A stretch of DNA of 64,000 nt, from contig NC_092670.1 of assembly GCF_964355755.1 (NCBI RefSeq), positions 17,173,201 to 17,237,200 of the forward strand. The letters are read 5' to 3'. The DNA comes from Antedon mediterranea. Taxonomy: Eukaryota > Echinodermata > Crinoidea > Comatulida > Antedonidae. The translations under genes and the position numbers were made by a program. The notes under the pieces are model-generated. The model made no database searches, had not been told where the DNA came from, and worked only from the letters and a program-made list of their open reading frames with translations. Positions 35,301 through 45,897 of this stretch are shown here, piece by piece. Each line of letters begins with the position of its first letter. Position 1 is the stretch's first letter.

Positions 35301-38300
35301 CATATATAATGTTACTTATTACAAGTAGTTAATGATGTTAATATTTTCATCTTGATTGATGTATCCTACAAATAATGATATTACCGTGTAGTAATTAAAA
35401 AAAAAAACCTCACAGTGTTGATATTTAAAGGTGTGCATGGCAAATAAACACTAGTATTTAGTAAAGTAACACTTGAGGTGCACCATGTGTTTATGAAAGT
35501 AAATAAAGTTGAGAATGTCTCGTCTATGTTGTAGTTACACGACATACATACGAAGATATTCTTGATTTCCTTTTTCGAAACACATAGTGTACAGCAACAC
35601 ATACGTTACCTGACATTGTTCATCCTGGTATTGTTCCTGGCATGTTTGCTATTTTTGCATGCTTATTTACCTTCTCTCTTATCCTGTAGATCCCGAGGTG
35701 AATCGTCGAATGTCTGTCAATAATTCAATAAGAAAACAAAGAAATCACAGTCAGGCTTCATTACACAATGCATATCGTACTGGTACAAAACTCATTTCTT
35801 CATTCACTATAGTTAGGGGATTGTCTATTGGAACTAAGGGGTGCTTAGCTAAATAAAACATTTGTTAGGTTTCATTCAAGCCAGGAGATTGGCATTTTCA
35901 CGGCTGTACGCTGACTTGCATGGGTGAGGGATGGGATCTCTTTTTTTCATGAGAAAGTAGCTATAATGTTTTACATATGGGCCTTAATCTAACAGTAAAA
36001 TTAGTAGATTGAAAATCTTATTTTCACTAATACAGTAGTGTGATTTTGTAGTTTGTAGCAAAGAACTTATAACACAAGAATCTCCTGTTCATCCGAAGCG
36101 CGTAACAATTTCGAAAGGCATTGTGGGATAGAATAGAGATATGGGTGGCGCCATTGTGAGCCATGGAGTAGGGCGCCTGCATCAAATTAGAAAGTCAAAA
36201 TCATAGAGGGGATCTGCTAATGCTCTAGGGGGGATAGAGTAATTGACTGAGGAGTAGGGCGCCCGCATCAAATTAGAAAGTCAAAATCATAGAGGGGATC
36301 TGCTAATACTCTAGGGGGGTAGAGTAATTGACTTCCTAGTTTGGAGGGGGCGCTGCTCCATGCTGTGAAATGGCGTTGCCCAGTTTGACCTTTTAACCCT
36401 GTACTTCCGATACTGTGTTTTGAATGCAAATTGAAGAACAGGAGATTCTTGTGTTATAAGTTCTTTGTTTGTAGTGATTGTTCGTTTATCTTGTTCTGCT
36501 GTATTGTTTGCATTTGGTAACAAGTACTTATTGTTAATTATTTTCCTGCTCTTTTTACTCTATTATTATATATTTTAATAATACTTTTACAGGCCTTCCA
36601 TTGCCGGTTGCTGGTTCACCCAAAGCAGGCTCGGCTTCAGACATAATCCAAACACCTAACGCAGCACCACATAAAAGCGGCAATCACTGGAGCTCACCGA
36701 CCAATTCCAGCAGTAATAACTGGAGTTTGTCAAGTAAAGCTTTAACCAAAATCTTTGGAGCATCGACTAATGTTTATATCCAAATATGGAAAATAATGTT
36801 AATGCTGGCTAGTGATCCTAGCCATGAGGTCAAACAGTTAGCCCATTCGTTGGTCAATGCCATTAATTTGAAGGTAAAATAACTGTAAATGTATTAATAT
36901 GAAAGATACCCACTCGTGATTGGTATTCAAATGTAGTTAAAAACCTTCACAGTATAATTGTAGTCGTGTGTGGGTTTGTACAATTGCAAACATTTGTATA
37001 AGACCAGACATAAATGCTCTCTTTTATGGTATAGATTAAAGTGCTTTTAAACAAATGATGTTAATCTGTAGCCATTCAACTTCCAAGACAACTTCCAACA
37101 GTTGTTGTAATATCAATATTTTAGTCAAGATTTTTATTTATTTATGTATAAAAAATTGAATGTACAATGTATATTACAGGTTACGGTAACGGCAAAACCA
37201 AGGCATTTGAAAGACAAACGTCAAATAAATTCGGCTCCTTCAAGTCCAGTTAGGAACTTAGATGATGAACCTGTCAAAGTAAGGTAAGATCATTCAATCT
37301 CTTATCAATCGGCTCATCAACAGCATTAATTAAAACACAGTCTGATCATTTAAAAAAAAAAATGTTTTATCTGTGATTTTTTTAAAGTGAAAACGAAGTT
37401 GAATTAGATATACCAATTGAAATTGTGCGTCCAGTTGCTTTAAGACCTGGAGAACCAACACCCCCAGCTAGACCCCAAAATCCTGCACCAATTGGAATAG
37501 GAACCAACAAGGTACCCCATTCTTACCAATTTCCAAGGACTCGCAGGATATTTGATAGAGGACCTGTTATTTCATCTGTAAGAAATGTTATATTTTTCTC
37601 TGATAATTATTTAAGTAGTTTGATGCAGTACAGTTTGCATTATTTGAAAATAATTTATGGACTGTAATTTCATATTATTAAGACCGTTTTACACAGACGA
37701 GTGGTAACTGTAAACGGTTGAACGAAAACCCTCTCAAGATTGATACAGATGCTATGTGCGACAATCACAATTTTTTCCAATCACCCTTACCGCTCGTCTG
37801 CGTAAATTGGCATTTAGGCTTTCTTCTTGGAGGTATTGGTATGCAATTTGGCAAAAACTGAGGTGCTGCATTAAACAATAAAATTGACCATAATTTCTGG
37901 CCTACTGTAAATTAAGTGGGGGATTACACTTGAGTATGGGATTATACTTGTATACTGTATGTGTTACATTAATCCACCAGTTACTTCTTCCTTATCTAAT
38001 ATAAATATTGAGTGTTACAAGATTGTTGGTCCTCAAAATCTAAATTTGTTACAAAGCTACTATTTACTGTATATTGATGTTTTCAGACTCTGGATGATGT
38101 TAGTGACATTAGTACAACACAGAACTTAAAAATAGCAACTCAATTTTTAGAGTGGAGTTGTAAATACTTTGCCAGATCAGTAATGAAGGTGAGATTTGTG
38201 TGCAATCATATTCAATTTTAATGTTAAAATGAATTTAGCACTCATCTTTAAAAGACCATCAATGTGTAATATCTTGTTCACTGTGTTTGATACTACTGTA

Positions 38301-41300
38301 TATAAAAGCGCAATATAAGTATGATGTAAAAGTATGTAGATATGTTTGCATTAGGCACTATATTAGTCAACTATTATTATTATCAAATAATTATACAAAC
38401 AAAATTAACAAAATCTTGCAGCTTCCAGAAGAAATGGATCCTAGTAGCTTTGTACATCGGGAAAGAGAGTGGAGGTTTGTGAGAAACAGCCGTGTGCGGC
38501 ATGAAGCAGAAGACCAGATAAAGAGAGCTTGTAAGTTCATACTTAAGTTTATTGGCCCAACAAGAATAATTTATATTACTCTAAAATAGTACTGAAGTAA
38601 ATCAAAACACTTAACACTTAAATAGAATCCAGTGGCCATATTCAAACTTACATGAGATATTTCCTTTAAATATTAAGTATTTCACTTAACTCAATAAATA
38701 TTCACTTAAATTCACAGTGTTCAATGTGAAAGGGAATCTATAGTATTTTTAGTATTATATAAACGTAACACATATCGTAATCCTAATATATTTTGTAATT
38801 GCAGCTGCCAGTACATTAGACGACCAGATATTTATCAATAAGAATCTAGGAACACCATTAGTGGTCAAGTTTCATCCTTATGACCCTCACATAGCAGTTG
38901 CAGACAAAGAGGGCGTCTGGTGAGTTTTGCAAGTCATAAATTTGAGTTTACACACACCATAGTGTTAGCACCCGAATGTGGTATATAGTGTGAGCTCTGG
39001 TGATTATTTGGTGTAAGCCCAGAGTTTTTCTAAGCAATGTGAAAGGGGTATTACATGGTTCCTTTTTAAAACAAAAATTATATTAAACTGATTTGATTCA
39101 TAATTTACAATGTGTATAAGCATTTAACAGATACTAAGTAAAATAAAGCACTGTAATATTATTTCTGTAATCTTTTCAGCATTTGGAATTGGGAGCAAGG
39201 TGGCAAGATGAATTACTTCACAAATCAGAACCCACGTAATACAAAAATAACGTCTATGAATTTTATGAATGCGCATGATTTACCATTGTTACTTACAGGA
39301 TCAGGTAATGTAGTTTTACTAGTTTGATAATTAAATTTATAACACTTAATTTTGATTTTTAAATAATTTTTTGGAAAGCCCAACTTTGTTTTTATAAACA
39401 GAATTACTTTTGGAGCAAACATACCATTTGCTCTACTCAACAATAATTTGAAATATACCTAAAAATAATTTACGATTTTCCTTATTGGCAACCATTAGTT
39501 AGTTAGTTTATTTTTATACTGGACGACCTCTTCAGTCAAAGACTGATCTCCCAGAGGGCCCAGTTTGGGATCAGTGGCTGTGACGTACTAGTACACCGGG
39601 GTAACCACCTACTCGTCTCGAAAGAGCTAGTTGTGTACACTGGACATACAGTCCTTATCCGAGAAGACACGTTCTACCACCGGAACCATGGAGTGAGTGA
39701 GCCTCGAACCCCTGCCGATGTTATGGCTACGTAATTACGGTTCCACTGTCCTAACCGCTCGGCCACTCACTCACCATGACTATACTAATGTTATTTTTCT
39801 ATATATTTATTTGTTTAATTATTGTACACTAATCTCATTGTAATGTTTTTTCTATTTTGTTAATGGTGGTCTCTGCTTAAAGTCTATTTCTAGACTTAAT
39901 GTGACCGACCACCATCCACATTTATAAATATTTAAAGATTTATTAAGAAAATATATGTATTATTTGTGGACAAATAATAAACAACAAACAACAATTTTCA
40001 TTTTTGTGAACAATAAAATAATTTGGTTTGTATTCAAATCTATTTACAGTATAAATAAATTAGATAAATAATCTCCAACATAATTTAAATGCAGTCCATT
40101 AAATAATAGTTGACATATATTTTATAGACGATGGTTGTGTTAGAATATGGAGGGACTACACAAGTCCTATGGGAGATGGACTAGAGTTAGTCACCGCATG
40201 GCAAGCACTTTCAGAAATGTTACCATCTTCTAGAGGTAGGTTAATTCCTCATTATATATACAGAGTTTTTCATTACTTTGTAAAGCTCTGTCTGTGATGT
40301 GCCCAAATATTGTAGTGATGTTACATCATCATGTCCATATATCGCTACATCACATTTTGTTGTCATATAATGTTTGATAGTGTAGACAGAGCTTTAGAAA
40401 CAGGGCACATTACCAGGCTGCATATTTTGTTTAGGCTCTGGTTTGGTTGTTGATTGGGAACAAGAATCAGGAATGTTGTTAGCATCTGGTGATGTTCGTG
40501 CAATAAGAGTGTGGGATACACAGAGAGAAATTAAACTTCAAGTATGTATTAAAATTCATTGATATTTATATGCTACTACAGTATATACATTCAATATTTA
40601 CATATAACTTAAAAAGTCATTGATATTTTTACATGCTATATATACATTTAATATATATATATAAATACAACAGGCACAGAACATTAATTCTAAACCACCC
40701 GGTGATATACTGACATTTTATTAATTAATTTGAGACGATAAAGGTGGGGAAATCTGTGAGATTTCATATATACATATATCTATTTAAGTTTATTACAAAA
40801 ACGAACAAACATTCAACAATTTATGAATAATTATTTTGTTGTATAATATTTTATAAATTTTTGTGTGTGTGTTAGGACATCCCGACAGGTGCTGATAGCT
40901 GTGTAACAAGTATAGCGTGTGATTCTGTTGGAAGATCTTTGTTAATAGCTGGCTGTGGTGATGGCTCTGTTAGACTGTATGACCGCAGACTAACTCCACT
41001 TGATAGGTAAGAATAAAATGAATTTAATTGGTTGTCATGTTATTGAAAACAACCCTGGACTGCCCTGGATAAGTTGTTTTACCCACATACTCCTTCCTAA
41101 CAGAAAGCCAGACAGTGACATGTTAAAAAGATTCTTTTTGATTTGCTCTTTGTGAGAAGTTTTGTGCTGAATAAATTTCCTCTAAATGAGTAATGATTGT
41201 CTGTCTATTTATTTACAAGTCTTAATGGATCCCAATATACAATTAATTACATTTTCCGTTTACTTTTATTATATCGTTTTGCAGGTTTTTAATGATCTGC

Positions 41301-43025
41301 ATGATGGTCATTAACTGGTTGACCTAAAGCAAGTTCGGCCTTTGTACTGACATTTGTCGTATTCGATTTAGACTTTCACCGTTGAGTACAGTTTTGCCGT
41401 TGAGTATTTTGAGCGTTAAGATTGTTCTTAACGAAAAAGCTTTCGTTGTCAACGTTTTCTATTCGAATGACTTTCTGTTGAGCAAAAATTTACAATTTGA
41501 ATACAAAAAGTACTCAACGAATCTTTACGTTGACAACGAAAGTTCCCAATCGAATATGACAATTAACATAAAATCTATTTGGTTTTTTTGTAGTCGTGTA
41601 ATGACACTGAGGGAACATAACAGCTGGGTTGTGAATGTGCATCTTCAAAAGGGTGGTGAAGGCAAGATTATTAGTGCAAGGTAAAAATATTCAATACGTT
41701 TAAATAATGACCATTTCATTATGTAGTATTGCATTGGTAAATATACCACTGTGAGTTTTATTTGTTATATGTTCTATATTTATAATAGCCATATAGTGTT
41801 GAACACTTTTTATCGTCCCATTTTTACATTGAGATCACATAGACGTCAAAGATGTACACATTTGGGATAATCTTATGGCTAAGTTTTTTTTTGTATTTCA
41901 TCTTCATCCAACAGCGACCAAAGTCGCCCATAACAGGATTAATGTTTTAATAATTAAATTGAGTACACACATTTTGTTTTGTAGTGTAAGTGGTGATATA
42001 CGTTTTTGGGATCCACGCTTCACCGAGTCCGTTAAACTTATTAATACTATACAAAATGTGCAAGCTATGGATGTTCATCAAAATGCAGGTTTACTTGCTT
42101 GGTAAGTGTCTCTTTACATAACTAATCTACTGTATAATCTATATTATAAAACTACTAACTCCCGAAACTTTGTCCTCCTAAACAGCACGTCTGATACTTT
42201 TGTCGTTTGCAGGGGCACCTTTTAATTCCCCTTTAGCTATTCGACGAAAACATGTTTAGACCAATTTCTTTGGATTCCATGTTCAATAATTCTCCACCAG
42301 TCACAATTGTGTCACAGAGAGGTCATTGCAATTGCAATAATAACTTTCAGGCTATGCCAACCAAGCCACTTTCATACAGTATCAAAGGAACGCATTGCGA
42401 TCGGGGGCCATAACAGTACTGTGATCTATATCTTAGATTTTGTCAGATTGATGTGACGGATGAGGTATATTTTCGTGTGCCTTACATAAATTATAATGAT
42501 GTTGTTTTACAGTGGATCAGCCAATCAGCTAATTAGCATATACAATTTAGCAGGTGACACCCTGAGTACTATTAAGTATTATGAAGGTTTTATAGGTCAA
42601 AGAATTGGACCTCTCAACTGCTTAGCCTTCCATCCTCATAGGGTAAGTATTCTTATCTAATTATCATATACAATTTAGCAGGTGACACCCTGAGTAGCAA
42701 TATTGGTGTATTAGTATTTTAGGTCACTGTGACTTTTCAACATCATGTCATCATTATGTCATTTTTTGTTGATTGTTCAGCGCTTAGAGGCGCCCTTCAT
42801 TTTGCGCTATTAAATTGAACATTATTATTACCTTATAGCTAATTAGTTCATTATAAAACTGTATGATGTTACAATATTTATATATAATCTTACAACATTA
42901 TCTATGAGTTGCTTTCTTGCCATAATAACACAATTTAAATTTTAATTAATTTTGTATAGGTTCATTTAGCGGCAGGTAGCACAGACTCATTTTTGTCTAT
43001 ATATTCCACCGACAAGAAAAAATGA
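17393..43025 (+). CDS. RPTOR: Raptor, regulatory-associated protein of mTOR
   Basis: mTORC1 scaffold that presents substrates to mTOR. 32 exons: 17393-17530, 18909-19011, 19181-19263, 20023-20181, 20559-20705, 20893-21071, 21714-21773, 21866-21966, 22507-22651, 24303-24477, 24849-24932, 25191-25301, 25406-25480, 25764-25829, 32439-32630, 33214-33357, 34057-34237, 35690-35782, 36593-36873, 37180-37283, 37388-37577, 38087-38188, 38422-38530, 38805-38919, 39180-39304, 40128-40235, 40435-40541, 40876-41006, 41594-41680, 41985-42101, 42513-42642, 42960-43025. Total 4008 bases, 1335 residues, the size of human raptor. An in-frame stop at 17372 precedes the start. The caspase-like RNC domain has His145 ([10 protein letters not shown]) and Cys188 (VYDCSNAG); HEAT repeats follow (e.g. 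[20 protein letters not shown]), then a variable linker with RRMSV at Ser723, [17 protein letters not shown], and a WD40 propeller from about residue 1008. Exon 17 could end at 34225 instead. The large intron 14 is almost wholly mobile elements. Confidence 0.96.
17718..18600. mobile_element. Foldback/MITE with long inverted arms and 8-bp target duplication
   Basis: Termini GGCGCTAGTTCCGTTTCGCA and its inverted partner ending at 18600 are perfect; the arms extend about 260 bases each (17718-17980 against 18345-18600, diverged inside). GAGTACAG occurs immediately outside both ends (17710-17717, 18601-18608), an 8-bp duplication as in hAT-type elements. No transposase is encoded. It lies in RPTOR intron 1. 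Confidence 0.88.
19290..19622 (-). mobile_element. tRNA-derived SINE (family 3) in RPTOR intron 3
   Basis: On the minus strand the head has GTGGCGCAGTGTGTTGGAC (A box) and TAGGTTCGAATCCAACTC (B box). The body has the TATAGCGCC ... AAAGGCGCTTTACA motif and ends in an ATT-rich run (AATAATAATAATA on the plus strand), as SINEs do. It lies 27 bases after the exon 3 donor. Confidence 0.75.
20193..20417. mobile_element. MITE with internal variable tandem repeat, RPTOR intron 4
   Basis: Inverted termini AAGCTCTGTATACACTATCA and GGTAGTGTAAACAGAGCTT. Inside, about five copies of a 21-bp unit containing GATATGCCCAAATATG run from 20242 to 20345. The repeat makes artefactual open frames on both strands. 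Confidence 0.85.
21262..21582 (-). mobile_element. tRNA-derived SINE, Ser/Leu-like (family 1), RPTOR intron 6
   Basis: Minus-strand head GCGAGTGAGTGGTCGAATGGT, then GGTTCAAGACTCACTC as B box, and a body shared with 10861 and 39497 (CTCTCGGATAAGGA). Full-length but diverged. Confidence 0.75.
22064..22301. mobile_element. MITE with internal variable tandem repeat, RPTOR intron 8
   Basis: Same family as 20193-20417: left AAAGCTCTACTCTACACTAT, right GATAGTGTAGACTGAGCCTT, with about six internal 21-bp units (ATATGCCCAAATATGGTTGTG). The open frame at 22098-22295 (repeated PKYGCDM) is only the periodic unit. Confidence 0.85.
22794..22955 (-). mobile_element. tRNA-derived SINE, Glu-like head (family 2), RPTOR intron 9
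   Basis: Minus-strand CAGAGTGGTCTAATTGTTAGGA and GGTTGCGGGTTCGAATCTCGG match tRNA A and B boxes (tRNA-Glu-like spacing). A short body contains the GTATATCACC motif shared with partial copies at 40668 and 51543. Confidence 0.75.
23065..24327 (+). repeat. Tandem array of 15 copies of the RPTOR exon 10 splice-acceptor edge
   Basis: An 82-bp unit (81-85 in variants) is repeated so that TATTTTGTAG followed by GCAAGCCTGGGATTT occurs with exon-type starts at 23147, 23229, 23311, 23393, 23478, 23560, 23642, 23724, 23809, 23891, 23973, 24055, 24137, 24218 and 24303. Each unit holds the last part of intron 9, the AG, and the first 23 or so bases of exon 10 (G-QAWDLAV). Only the last continues as GATATTTGTCTTTCC into the rest of the exon. 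Units vary at GCC/GCT and TTTAGC/TTTATC. 82 is not a multiple of three, so inclusion of a unit would usually shift the frame. Confidence 0.95.
24945..25090. repeat. Direct duplication of about 65 bp in RPTOR intron 11
   Basis: AAATTCACTTTTGACAGTC and TTGATCATGTGACTAAATAA with AAAAGGACAT occur twice in direct order (about 24963 and 25021). No coding potential. Confidence 0.8.
25625..25763 (+). mobile_element. tRNA-derived SINE fragment (family 4) ending at the exon 14 acceptor
   Basis: GTAGCTGGGTGGTTTGGATG (A box) and CTGGGTTCAAATCCTG (B box), with a GATTTTTTCTCA body motif shared by the copies near 25856 and 33822. Its body runs into the polypyrimidine and acceptor region of exon 14 (25764). 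Confidence 0.65.
25856..26000 (+). mobile_element. SINE family 4, diverged copy in RPTOR intron 14
   Basis: ATGGTAGCTTTGATGCTTAG and CTGAGTTTAAATCCTG correspond to the A and B box regions of 25625-25763; the ATGATTTTTCTCATGACA body follows. B box is mutated. Confidence 0.55.
26046..32322 (+). mobile_element. Nested tandem array of Helitron-like (rolling-circle) elements in RPTOR intron 14
   Basis: Four related units: about 26101-27686, 27687-29273, 29274-30795 and 30796-32322, the last belonging to an outer element that starts at 26046. Each unit ends with the same hairpin (CTCGTCA-AAG-TGACGAG, or TTCGTCA-AAG-TGACGAA), a 5-7 base spacer, then CTAG followed by T, the layout of Helitron 3' ends. 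The 5' ends start with a second hairpin (GTTATCC..GGATAAC, or GGTGATCA..TGATCACC) whose arm reappears just before the 3' hairpin (GCGGATAACTA, TGATCACCTAT). Units 1-3 share long internal blocks such as TTACGCGCGCACGCGCATTT and GACGTCATCATATGGCCA. No Rep/helicase coding is present, so these are non-autonomous. Class assignment is by end structure only. Confidence 0.6.
33815..34015 (+). mobile_element. SINE family 4 copy in RPTOR intron 16
   Basis: GTGGCTTGGTGGTTATGATGC and CCTGGGTTCAAGTTCTG give A and B boxes. A GGATTTTTTCTAAGGACA body and an A-rich end (GTAAATAAAAAAAAAA) follow, just upstream of exon 17 at 34057. Confidence 0.7.
34630..34735 (-). mobile_element. SINE family 4 fragment in RPTOR intron 17
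   Basis: Minus-strand GAGCTGTAGCTTTGTGGTTA and CCAGGGTCCAATCCTGACC resemble the family 4 head. The B box is degenerate. Confidence 0.5.
36057..36468. mobile_element. TIR element with 32-bp inverted ends, RPTOR intron 18
   Basis: CAAAGAACTTATAACACAAG continuing through AATCTCCTGTTC at the left is inverted at 36436-36467. TTTGTAG flanks both sides (7-8 bp target duplication). The centre contains a direct duplication of about 85 bases with GGAGTAGGGCGCC(T/C)GCATC. It is non-coding. Confidence 0.82.
39497..39777 (-). mobile_element. tRNA-derived SINE, Ser/Leu-like (family 1), RPTOR intron 25
   Basis: The best preserved copy: minus strand GAGTGGCCGAGCGGTTAGGA (A box) and GGGGTTCGAGGCTCACTC (B box), then a body of about 200 bases. 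Class II tRNA-like with a long variable region between the boxes. Confidence 0.82.
40282..40396. mobile_element. Short MITE copy, RPTOR intron 26
   Basis: AAAGCTCTGTCTGTGATGTG at the left and TTTGATAGTGTAGACAGAGC at the right, same family as 20193 but with a single internal unit (GCCCAAATATTGTAGTGATG), so the tandem part is contracted. Confidence 0.8.
40668..40762 (-). mobile_element. SINE family 2, body fragment in RPTOR intron 27
   Basis: CAGGCACAGAACATTAATTC and CCACCCGGTGATATACTGA match the body of 22794-22955; the tRNA-like head is missing. Confidence 0.6.
41376..41560. repeat. Foldback sequence in RPTOR intron 28
   Basis: TTTCGTTGTCAACGT (41441) and ACGTTGACAACGAAA (41527) are perfect inverted partners, and CGTTGAGTAC (41382) pairs with GTACTCAACG (41510). 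Probably a degraded MITE; ends and target duplication are not clear. Confidence 0.5.
42658..42701 (+). repeat. Partial copy of RPTOR exon 31 in the following intron
   Basis: CATATACAATTTAGCAGGTG followed by ACACCCTGAGTA at about 42666-42697 duplicates bases of exon 31 (42537-42568, encoding [10 protein letters not shown]). It sits 20 to 60 bases after the exon 31 donor and is non-coding there. Confidence 0.85.
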
Positions 43026-43182
43026 TTTAATTTAAACCAACGGAATATAGGTATTATGGAATCATTTTAACTTTAGAGAATCATAATTTAAATATAGCAA
43101 TGTTTATAAAGTGGTAGTTAAAATATGAGATGCTGATGTAATTCTTTTATCCACATTTTACTAAGTATTTTACTATCTAAAC

Positions 43183-43188
43183 AATAAA
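43183..43188 (+). terminator. Putative RPTOR polyadenylation signal
   Basis: AATAAA 158 bases after the stop codon. The convergent MRM2-like gene ends at 44161, so the 43026-44160 interval holds both 3' untranslated regions. It is AT-rich and otherwise empty; the small minus-strand frame at 43882-44073 is not convincing. Confidence 0.5.
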
Positions 43189-44160
43189 ACATGAAACACA
43201 TTAGACCTGGGGTTTCTTGAGAAGTAAACACACAACACTGTGTTGAAAAAAACTACTAAATTACCATGGTTTCATGTTGTGTAAGATTATAATAAATAAT
43301 TATTTAATTTCTATTGACAGCTATGGCTGAACAAAAACACAGACGGCATTATTTTTACTGAATACTATTTTACTGTATATTATTCAACATTAACCATTTA
43401 TAAAAAAAAAACCACTTTATTTTAAAAAGCCAGCTAATAGCCAGCCTAATTTGAATATACCATTTAATCGTAATTTATTATAAATTGCATAAAGTTATTA
43501 TTTAATAATAACCATATACTTTTAACTGAGTGAACTAAAATATACCAGCTAATTTGTCATTATCATTGTCACATAATTAAGTATTTATTATTTTATATTA
43601 ATTTATTTCAGTTGATGATTGTCATGCTAAACTAATTATATAATAAAAAGTTTACACAAATAAATGTAGCTAATAATGAATAATTTAAACCACATAATTA
43701 GGATAATTTTGACCATCAACATTACTGTTGATAATTTCAGTTAAAAATCACTGAAATTAACGAGTATTACCTGAAGCAGTGTCTACAAACTAGATTTGCT
43801 TGTGTATTTGAAAGAATCCCATCAATTTATTTATTTTGAACGTCCTATTACATAGTCTTTGCATTGTTTTATATATAATTTCTAATTTAATTTATGCATT
43901 CTGTCATTGAATTTTGACAATAACTTTAGTATTAAGATTTTATAAATATATTGACAATTTATGTTGAAATATTGATAGGCTTTATTATTAATTTTAAATG
44001 TGGCTTTTTTGGCTAATGTTAATTTGGATATATATATATTTAGTATATAAACACATTTTTTGAAACAGTACAAATTATTGTATATGATAAGTTAACACTA
44101 AGTCCTTATTTTAAAACTGTAAAATGTTAATAAATAAACACAGATCGTGTGAAGATGTTA

Positions 44161-45446
<1,286 letters not shown>

Positions 45447-45897
45447 GTTTTATATTTATTAACAATAATAACACACGTGTCCTTTCAAAATGGAAAAGGG
45501 AAATCCCCTGAACATGTTCCAAAAGAGGGCGCGATTTAAAAAACAGCTATTTGTTTTTTTGTAACGTTCAGTAGTAACAGCAGAAAAAAAACATACATTT
45601 TGTTTACACATTATATCTCATATAATAGAGAATTTGGATTTTTGTAAAATATCGATTAAATCGTAATCTGGTGAATCAATTTATAAGGCAATCGAAATTT
45701 GTGTCGTACAGATCATATGGGAGGGCAAAATATTTTGCCATGTTACAACACTCAATTTATTTCAAAACATGTCGAAATTAGGCCAGGGAATTGTCGAAAA
45801 TAGTTACCACAATACATATTAAAAATCGATATTTTGGGCATTTTTTAGGAAAATCCTTGTACTATAGTATAGGTAAATTTTCTTTTATTGTTTAAAC
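45447..45897. other. Upstream flank of MRM2-like gene
   Basis: Contains the presumed MRM2 promoter (AATAACACACGTGTCCTTTC, with a CACGTG E-box, lies about 20 bases upstream of the start) and a diverged copy of the palindromic repeat found at 47.8-50.4 kb (AAAATCCTTGTACTATAG near 45850). No gene seen. Confidence 0.4.
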
